Assembly: GCF_001816145.1 (NCBI RefSeq) | Contig: NZ_MDZB01000164.1 | Span: 1 to 64,000 of the forward strand | From: Hymenobacter lapidarius | Lineage (GTDB): Bacteria > Bacteroidota > Bacteroidia > Cytophagales > Hymenobacteraceae | DNA: 64,000 bases | Reading direction: 5' to 3' | In this document: in pieces, positions 59,086 through 64,000 of the stretch | Position numbering within the stretch: position 1 is the first letter of the stretch | Layout: every line of letters starts with the position of its first letter | The notes under the pieces: model-generated | Database searches by the model: none | What the model saw: the letters and a program-made list of their open reading frames with translations, nothing else | Told to the model about the DNA's origin: nothing | Translations under genes and position numbers: made by a program

Positions 59086-59538
59086 CTATCTGGTAATTAT
59101 CGTCACGTCGTTGCCCACCTCGGGCAAATCAAACCGACCGCCAACGGCTTTCACCCCCTTCACCCGGCACTCCCAGGTGTAGCGGCCCGGCGTGGCCGAA
59201 GCAGCTTCGCCGGTATCGGTTTTGAAGTAATTCGGGTCAGAGGGGTCGGTGGGAAACATCACATCAACCCCCGTTTGGCCGGGGGCCAAGTCCTTTATCA
59301 ACAGGTAGTCTTTGCCGGTGCGTTCGTTGTGCACCACAAAAGTGGCCGTATAAGGGCCAAGCTGTCCGTACTTGTCCAGAATGCCCAGCTTTACCTGCGC
59401 AGTAGTGCTCACCATCCACGTTTGAGCTTTCGCCGAGGGTCCTGCGCTAACTAGTAATAGTACTACCAGGGCTCCCGCCAGACGGCCAACCAAAGACGAG
59501 TGCTTTGGCGTTAAAAAAGGGGGTAGGGATGTTGTCAT
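59086..59538 (-). CDS. Exported protein of unknown function
   Basis: A 150-residue protein with a hydrophobic signal-like segment LAGALVVLLLVSAGPSAKAQ ending near residue 39. The mature part contains VKLGILDKYGQLGPYTATFV and DYLLIKDLAPGQTGVDVMFP and looks like a small beta sandwich. Not recognised. It is divergent from the HNH gene by 167 nt. Confidence 0.65.
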   Translation of the reverse strand: MTTSLPPFLTPKHSSLVGRLAGALVVLLLVSAGPSAKAQTWMVSTTAQVKLGILDKYGQLGPYTATFVVHNERTGKDYLLIKDLAPGQTGVDVMFPTDPSDPNYFKTDTGEAASATPGRYTWECRVKGVKAVGGRFDLPEVGNDVTIITR

Positions 59539-59705
59539 AAGTGAAATCGGAGTGAAATTAGTAGCGCGTCAGACCCAGTAATGAAATACCAATAAGCATA
59601 TTACTCGCCAAGATAGCGCGCTTAAAACTAATGCGCAACTTAGCGCGGCACACTGGTGTTTAAATTCAACAAAATATTTTCTCCAAATCTGCCCTTAGCT
59701 GCGCT

Positions 59706-60035
59706 ATGCCCAGGCGTCGTTCATTGCCGGCCACCTGGCCACCATCCAATCTATCGGCCGCATCAGAAATCCGCTGCGGCCTCTGCGAGCGCGAAGTGCA
59801 GGCCACTTCGCGCCACCACCTGGTGCCGCGCGAAGAAGGCGGCCACCACGGCCCCATCGTGGACCTGTGCCAGCCCTGCCACAGCAGCGTGCACCGCTTC
59901 CTTAGCAACCGAGACCTGGCCCGTCGCTACGCTTCCGTGGAAGCCCTGCGCGCCGCCGAGGAGCTCCAAACTTACCTGCGCTGGATTCGCAAGCAGCGCG
60001 TGGAGCGCATCAGCAACCGGCGGGGCCGGCGCTAG
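59706..60035 (+). CDS. HNH endonuclease-like protein
   Basis: A 109-residue small protein. The zinc/HNH pattern is RCGLCEREVQATSRHHLVPR, then VDLCQPCHSSVHRF. Two CxxC pairs frame the HH..H core, as in HNH nucleases related to restriction-type or group II-associated families. The Arg-rich C-terminus could bind DNA. A longer overlapping frame that continues into the next gene is only a chance open frame. No methylase or other restriction partner is adjacent. Confidence 0.8.
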   Translation: MPRRRSLPATWPPSNLSAASEIRCGLCEREVQATSRHHLVPREEGGHHGPIVDLCQPCHSSVHRFLSNRDLARRYASVEALRAAEELQTYLRWIRKQRVERISNRRGRR

Positions 60036-60096
60036 GGCAGGAGGGGCCCCACCGCCGGGCGCTGCCCAAACCGGATTTATGCCGCAGCTTTGCCAT

Positions 60097-61158
60097 ATGA
60101 ACCGCTATTTCGTGCCTTTTGCGCAACTTCGGCAGCAGCCTACCATTGTGGTCGATAGCGTGGGCAACGGCGCCGCCCTCACCCTGGCGCATTGGCGCGG
60201 AGCCACCACGCCCGCACTGCTGCGCAACGACACCAGCGCCGGTTCGGCGCTGCGGGCCTTGCACCAGCCCGCCACTGCTGGCCTGGAGGCGGCGGCCGTT
60301 ACGGCCAATCATTTCGACATCGACGGCTTTATTGGGGTGTGGAGCCTGCTAAATTCCGAATTGGCGCTGCACCACGAAGAATTGCTGCGCCTGGTGGCCG
60401 TACTGGGTGATTTCAGGGAAATAAACTGGTCGCATCCGCTGGCCGACCACGCGCTGCAGCTGGTGTGCTGGCTGAATGCCGAAGAAAAAGCCCGCTTCTA
60501 CGAGCCCTTCGGCGCGCCCTTGCGCCGGCGGCGCGAGGACGAGGCCTCGGCCGAAAAGTTCGAGTGGTTTCTGCCGCGCTTCGCCGCCGTGCTGGAAAAC
60601 CCCGCGGCGGACCGGCCGCTGTGGCTGCCCGAGTTTGAGCGGGTAAAGCAGGCCGCTGCCGTGGTGCAGGGGCCGCGCAGCAAGCATCGGAACCACCCCG
60701 CAATCGGTCTTACGGTGGTCAGTACGCCGCAGCCCGTACCTTATTATGCGCTTTTCGGCGCTACGGCGGGGTTTGATATCGTGCTTGCGCTTTATGAAGG
60801 AAACCGCTACGAGCTGGAGTACAAATACACGACCTGGGTTGACCTAGCCAGCCGCCCCACGCTGCCGCGCCTACCCCTGGCGCCACTGGTAGCGCGCCTG
60901 AACGAGCTGGAAACCAGCCCCCAGACCTGGGCCGCTGATGGCATCACCGACACCGGCCCGCTGCTGCGCCTCAGCGGCCCGCGCAAGCTCAGCAAAGCCC
61001 AGCGCTATGCCGACCCCGACGGGCGTCCCATTTACCCATCGTCCATTCCGCCCGAAATATTCGAGCAGGAGGTGCTGGCCTTTTTCAGGCAGGGCTACGC
61101 CCACATCAAGCCCAAAAAGTACTGGACCTGGGCTGAAATCAAAGCCGCCGGCCAGTAG
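60097..61158 (+). CDS. Conserved protein of unknown function (possibly DUF6687)
   Basis: A 353-residue cytoplasmic protein beginning MNRYFVPFAQLRQQPTIVVD. It includes FDIDGFIGVWSLLNSELALH, a motif like the DxDxxxS/D type of phosphoesterases, and LELEYKYTTWVDLASR-like YELEYKYTTWVDLAS. From memory such proteins are listed as DUF6687 in Bacteroidota, but I am not certain. The ATG at 60097 is favoured over one at 60079. It lies 61 nt after the HNH gene on the same strand and may be co-transcribed. Confidence 0.7.
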   Translation: MNRYFVPFAQLRQQPTIVVDSVGNGAALTLAHWRGATTPALLRNDTSAGSALRALHQPATAGLEAAAVTANHFDIDGFIGVWSLLNSELALHHEELLRLVAVLGDFREINWSHPLADHALQLVCWLNAEEKARFYEPFGAPLRRRREDEASAEKFEWFLPRFAAVLENPAADRPLWLPEFERVKQAAAVVQGPRSKHRNHPAIGLTVVSTPQPVPYYALFGATAGFDIVLALYEGNRYELEYKYTTWVDLASRPTLPRLPLAPLVARLNELETSPQTWAADGITDTGPLLRLSGPRKLSKAQRYADPDGRPIYPSSIPPEIFEQEVLAFFRQGYAHIKPKKYWTWAEIKAAGQ

Positions 61159-61190
61159 CGTGGGCTTTCAGACCGCGAGGATGATATGTT

Positions 61191-61217
61191 GTAGCGCGGA
61201 CTAAAAGTCCGCGTTAC
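61191..61217. repeat. Small palindrome overlapping the sbcC stop codon
   Basis: GTAGCGCGGACT (61191-61202) pairs with AGTCCGCGTTAC (61206-61217) at 11 of 12 positions with a three-base loop. The right arm contains the sbcC TAA. It shares TAGCGCG-ACT with element D. Without a T-run it is more likely a repeat fragment than a strong terminator. Confidence 0.5.
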
Positions 61218-64000
61218 AGCCCAATCACGCGAATCGAGCTGACGCCTCCCGCGCCTTTGCGAACGTTGATTTGGGTGCTCACCCGCTCCTTCAGCGCCTC
61301 CACGTGGGAGATGATGCCGATGGTTTTGCCGGTGCCCTGCAGCATTTCCAGCGCCGTGAGGGCCACATCCAGCGCTTCGGGGTCGAGCGTGCCGAAGCCT
61401 TCGTCGATGAAAAGCGTGTCAATCTGCGTCTTGCGACCGGCCAGCTCGCTCAGGCCCAGAGCCAGAGCCAGGCTCACCAGGAAGCTTTCGCCGCCGGAGA
61501 GGGAGTTCATGGAGCGGGAACTGCTGGCTTGGTACTCGTCGAGGATGAGCAGGTCGAGGTGCTCGTGGGGGTTGCGCAGGATGCGGTAGCGGTCGGTGAG
61601 GCGGGTGAGGTGGCGGTTGGCCAGGTCCACGAGGCGCGCCAGGGTCAGGCCCTGGGCAAACTCGCTGAACTTCTTGCCGTCGGCCGAGCCAATGACTTCG
61701 GCCAGCTGGCGCCAGCGGCGCGCTTCCTGCTGCTGCTTGTCGAGCGCGGTGGCCAGGGCCATGTGGCGTTCCAGGCCGCTGCGGTGGCTGTTGAGGCGCT
61801 CCTGCCGCTGCCCCAGTTGCTGGTTGAGGTGGGCCAACTGGCTGGCGTGGGCGGCCAGCTGCTCGGCAATGGCGGCCAGGGGCTCGGGCGTGAGGGCGCG
61901 GCCTTCCTCCGTCTGGAGCTGCTGGGCGGTTTCGGTGAGGGCGTGCTGGGCGGCGGCCACGGCTTGGTCGTGCCGGGTGAGCTGCTGGGTGAGGCGCTGG
62001 GCCACGTCGTCGGGCAGCAGGCGCTCGGCCAGGGCGGTGGGAGCGGGCGGCAGGCCCGCGGTGCGCAGCTCGGCCACCAGGGCAGCGTAGCGCGTGTCAC
62101 GGGTTTCGGCGTGCTGGGCGGTATCCTGCTCGCGCTGCTTCAGCTGGCTTTCGGTGTTTACCAGGGCCGCTTCGTGCTTTTGCAGCAGCTGGTCGGCTTG
62201 CATGAGTTGGTGCTCGGCGCGCTCAACCGCGCCGGCGAGTTCGGTGCGGGTTGCGGCCACGTCGGGGCCGGCAAAAAGTTGCTGGCGCTCCTGCTGCTGG
62301 GCTACCATGGCTTCGTGCTGGGCCAGGAGGGTGGTTTTACGGTTTTGCAGCCATTTGTGTAGCTCGTCCCGTTCGTCCTCCTGCTGCTGCAGCACGGCCG
62401 CTATGGTGCCGGCCTCTTTTTCGGCTGTAGCCTGAGTTGCTTTCTGGCGTTGGTACTCAGCACCCGATTCCTTGAACTGCCGCATCAGCTCGGGCCCGTT
62501 TTCGCCGTTGAAAACCAGGCCAAAGCTGCTGCTGAGGCTGGCCAGCTGGTCGCGAACCAGCGGCTCCCGCTCCCGGGCATCGGCCAAATCGCCGCGCACT
62601 TTGGCCAGCTCCAAGGCCAGCTCGCGTTGCTGGTCGGTGGCTTGTTGCGCCCGGCTTTGGGCTTTGGCAAGCGTTATGTCCAGCTGACCCTGCTGCTGCT
62701 GTAGCTCGCGCAACTGCTGCGCGAGTGTGCGCACCAGCGTCGGGACGGCGGCTTCCTCAGCCTCGCTGGGGGGCGGCAATGCGGCGGGGTGGGGCTGGGC
62801 GCCGTTGCTAGTCAGCAACTCGCCAAAGGTGAGCAGGTGGTTGAGCCGCGCGTTTAGAGCGCGCACCCGCTGGCCCAATTCTTCCTCGCGGGCCTCGTCG
62901 GCTCGCACCGATTCGCTGCTCACGCCCAGCTCTCCGGCCGCGAAGGGGTGTTCCAGCGCGCCACACAGCGGGCACGGGTCGCCCGCGGCCAGGTGCTGGC
63001 GGGCTTCATCGTGCGTCAGAATAAGGTGCTGCGTCTGCACGAGGCGGCGCAGGTCAGCGTGGGCCCGCTCCAGGTCGGTGTGCTGGTGGCGCAGGGCTGT
63101 TTCGTGGGTTTGCAGGCGCGTAAGCCACTGGTCGCGGCTGCTGGCGGCGGTTTGCTGTTGCTCGTTGGCAGCCGCCAGGGCCTGGGTGGCCGTGGCGGCC
63201 TCGGCCCGGCCCTGGGTGGCGGCAAGCTTGGCGGCCGTCAGGCGGGCCTGCAGCGAGGCTTCGGCACGGAGCAGCTGGCCCAGCTCGGCCCGCAGGTGCT
63301 CCCAGTCCTGCAAGTTGGCGGCCACGGTGGGCAGAGTGTCGCCCAGCTCTTCCAGGTGCAGGTGGAGCGTGAGCCACTCCGCTACCTGTCCGCTTTGCCG
63401 CCGTAGTTCGAGCAAACGGGCACTGGCGGTGTCAATAGCCGCTTTCAGCTGCTTGCAGCGGTCGTTTTTATCGGCGTATTCCTTCTTGTCTTTTTCCAGC
63501 TGGTAGCTGGCGGCTTGCACCTGCACGTCCAGCTTTTCGGCTTCGCGCAGCCGTGGCTCCTGCTCTTTTTGGGTGGCCACGGCCGTTTCGCGCACCGTGG
63601 CGGCGGCGGTGCGGGCGGTGCGGGCGGTGGCCAGCGCTGCTTGTAGCTGGGGCAGCTGCAGGCGCAGCCCTTCGGTTTCGATGCCCAGTTTCTGGTGTTG
63701 CTCGTCGGCTTGGCGCAGCAGGGCCCAAGGCGTCTGGAAGGGGAGGGCCTGCTCGTGCCGGGCCACGCGCTGGCGCACCGGCGTGAGGATTTCGGCTTCG
63801 GAACTGAGTTCGTGCAGGCGCGACTGGCTGCGCTGCTGCTGCCCGGCCAGCTCGTCCAGACGGCGGCGCCAGGCCTGGGCTTCGGTCAGGCGCTGCTGCG
63901 CAGCGGTGGCAGCCTGCAGGTGGTGGCCCAGCTCCGCCACGTCGGCCTCTAGCTCGGTTACTTCCTCTGCCCCCAGCAAAACCACGCCAGCAAGGCCGGA
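61214..64000 (-). CDS. sbcC: Exonuclease subunit SbcC (Rad50-like), C-terminal part
   Basis: The 3' part (929 codons) of an SMC-like ATPase; the frame is still open at the window edge and the N-terminal Walker A lies outside. Long coiled coils surround the zinc hook CPLCGALEHPFAAGE (about 62940-62980). The C-terminal ATPase lobe has SLSGGESFLVSLALALGLSE and TLFIDEGFGTLDPEALDVAL. With SbcD it forms a nuclease that opens hairpins and processes DNA ends; sbcD would be expected beyond the right edge. Hairpin-forming repeats being common here makes its substrate type relevant. Confidence 0.93.
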   Translation of the reverse strand, partial: SGLAGVVLLGAEEVTELEADVAELGHHLQAATAAQQRLTEAQAWRRRLDELAGQQQRSQSRLHELSSEAEILTPVRQRVARHEQALPFQTPWALLRQADEQHQKLGIETEGLRLQLPQLQAALATARTARTAAATVRETAVATQKEQEPRLREAEKLDVQVQAASYQLEKDKKEYADKNDRCKQLKAAIDTASARLLELRRQSGQVAEWLTLHLHLEELGDTLPTVAANLQDWEHLRAELGQLLRAEASLQARLTAAKLAATQGRAEAATATQALAAANEQQQTAASSRDQWLTRLQTHETALRHQHTDLERAHADLRRLVQTQHLILTHDEARQHLAAGDPCPLCGALEHPFAAGELGVSSESVRADEAREEELGQRVRALNARLNHLLTFGELLTSNGAQPHPAALPPPSEAEEAAVPTLVRTLAQQLRELQQQQGQLDITLAKAQSRAQQATDQQRELALELAKVRGDLADAREREPLVRDQLASLSSSFGLVFNGENGPELMRQFKESGAEYQRQKATQATAEKEAGTIAAVLQQQEDERDELHKWLQNRKTTLLAQHEAMVAQQQERQQLFAGPDVAATRTELAGAVERAEHQLMQADQLLQKHEAALVNTESQLKQREQDTAQHAETRDTRYAALVAELRTAGLPPAPTALAERLLPDDVAQRLTQQLTRHDQAVAAAQHALTETAQQLQTEEGRALTPEPLAAIAEQLAAHASQLAHLNQQLGQRQERLNSHRSGLERHMALATALDKQQQEARRWRQLAEVIGSADGKKFSEFAQGLTLARLVDLANRHLTRLTDRYRILRNPHEHLDLLILDEYQASSSRSMNSLSGGESFLVSLALALGLSELAGRKTQIDTLFIDEGFGTLDPEALDVALTALEMLQGTGKTIGIISHVEALKERVSTQINVRKGAGGVSSIRVIGL

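Noticed and set aside
59656..60096. Open frame joining the HNH region to the following 353-residue protein as one 500-residue protein
   Set aside because: In the first 440 nt the frame reads low-complexity Ala/Pro/Arg/Thr sequence opposite to a clear HNH gene in another frame; the real second gene starts at 60097.

Overview
The window looks like chromosomal DNA of a GC-rich member of the Bacteroidota, most likely Hymenobacter or a close relative (order Cytophagales). This rests on sequence only. Gene families typical of that phylum are present: a DUF4249 lipoprotein beside a TonB-dependent receptor, a DUF6799-type protein, DUF2911, M61 peptidase and unanchored TonB-C proteins. The TAnnTTTG promoter box of Bacteroidota recurs, Shine-Dalgarno-like leaders are scarce, and short palindromic repeats sit at many gene boundaries. 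No phage, transposase, plasmid or CRISPR locus was found, and almost everything is ordinary core or house-keeping content.

Layout. 0-5.8 kb: a row of hairpins, an ectoine-type aspartate kinase, a PAP2 phosphatase, a CocE-like hydrolase, a possible gene remnant and an SDR. 5.8-14.8 kb (minus strand): DUF2911, an ABC exporter, a TonB-C protein, a sodium:solute symporter, a metallo-beta-lactamase-fold protein, an M61 peptidase and a methyltransferase. 14.9-15.1 kb: tRNA-Leu(CAG) with promoter and terminator. 15.1-25.1 kb: PAP2, a GAF protein, two lipoproteins, a dicarboxylate/glutamate symporter, a dipeptide epimerase, a DUF6799 protein, MarR-YceI and an unknown helical protein. 25.4-30.9 kb (plus strand): clpS, recR, an unusual GT2 fusion, an aminotransferase and a heptose-7-phosphate kinase-like gene. 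30.9-38.1 kb: a PhnA-domain protein, a small membrane protein, hemE, marC, purE, a membrane-anchored EEP hydrolase, an LEA-like lipoprotein and dnaK. 38.3-47 kb: a pseudouridine synthase, a second MBL protein coupled to an NAD(P)-binding protein, a VWA membrane protein, fabG, a geranylgeranyl-reductase-like flavoprotein and a TPR lipoprotein. 47-55 kb: lpd, a TonB-C protein, an EamA transporter, rarA, sppA and purine nucleoside phosphorylase. 55-64 kb: DUF4249 plus TonB receptor, thioredoxin, two unknowns, an HNH protein and the C-terminal part of sbcC, which runs off the right edge.

Three things stand out. First, dnaK and lpd each appear to lack one base, breaking two core genes and pointing to sequence error. 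Second, gene boundaries are studded with palindromic repeats of several unrelated families. One family (five copies here) lies in spacers after gene ends, while others press directly against start codons. Third, several TAnnTTTG promoters are only 4-9 nt from the ATG, which predicts leaderless or nearly leaderless mRNAs. I found no convincing new multi-gene system; the repeat/start-codon arrangement is the most unusual signal.
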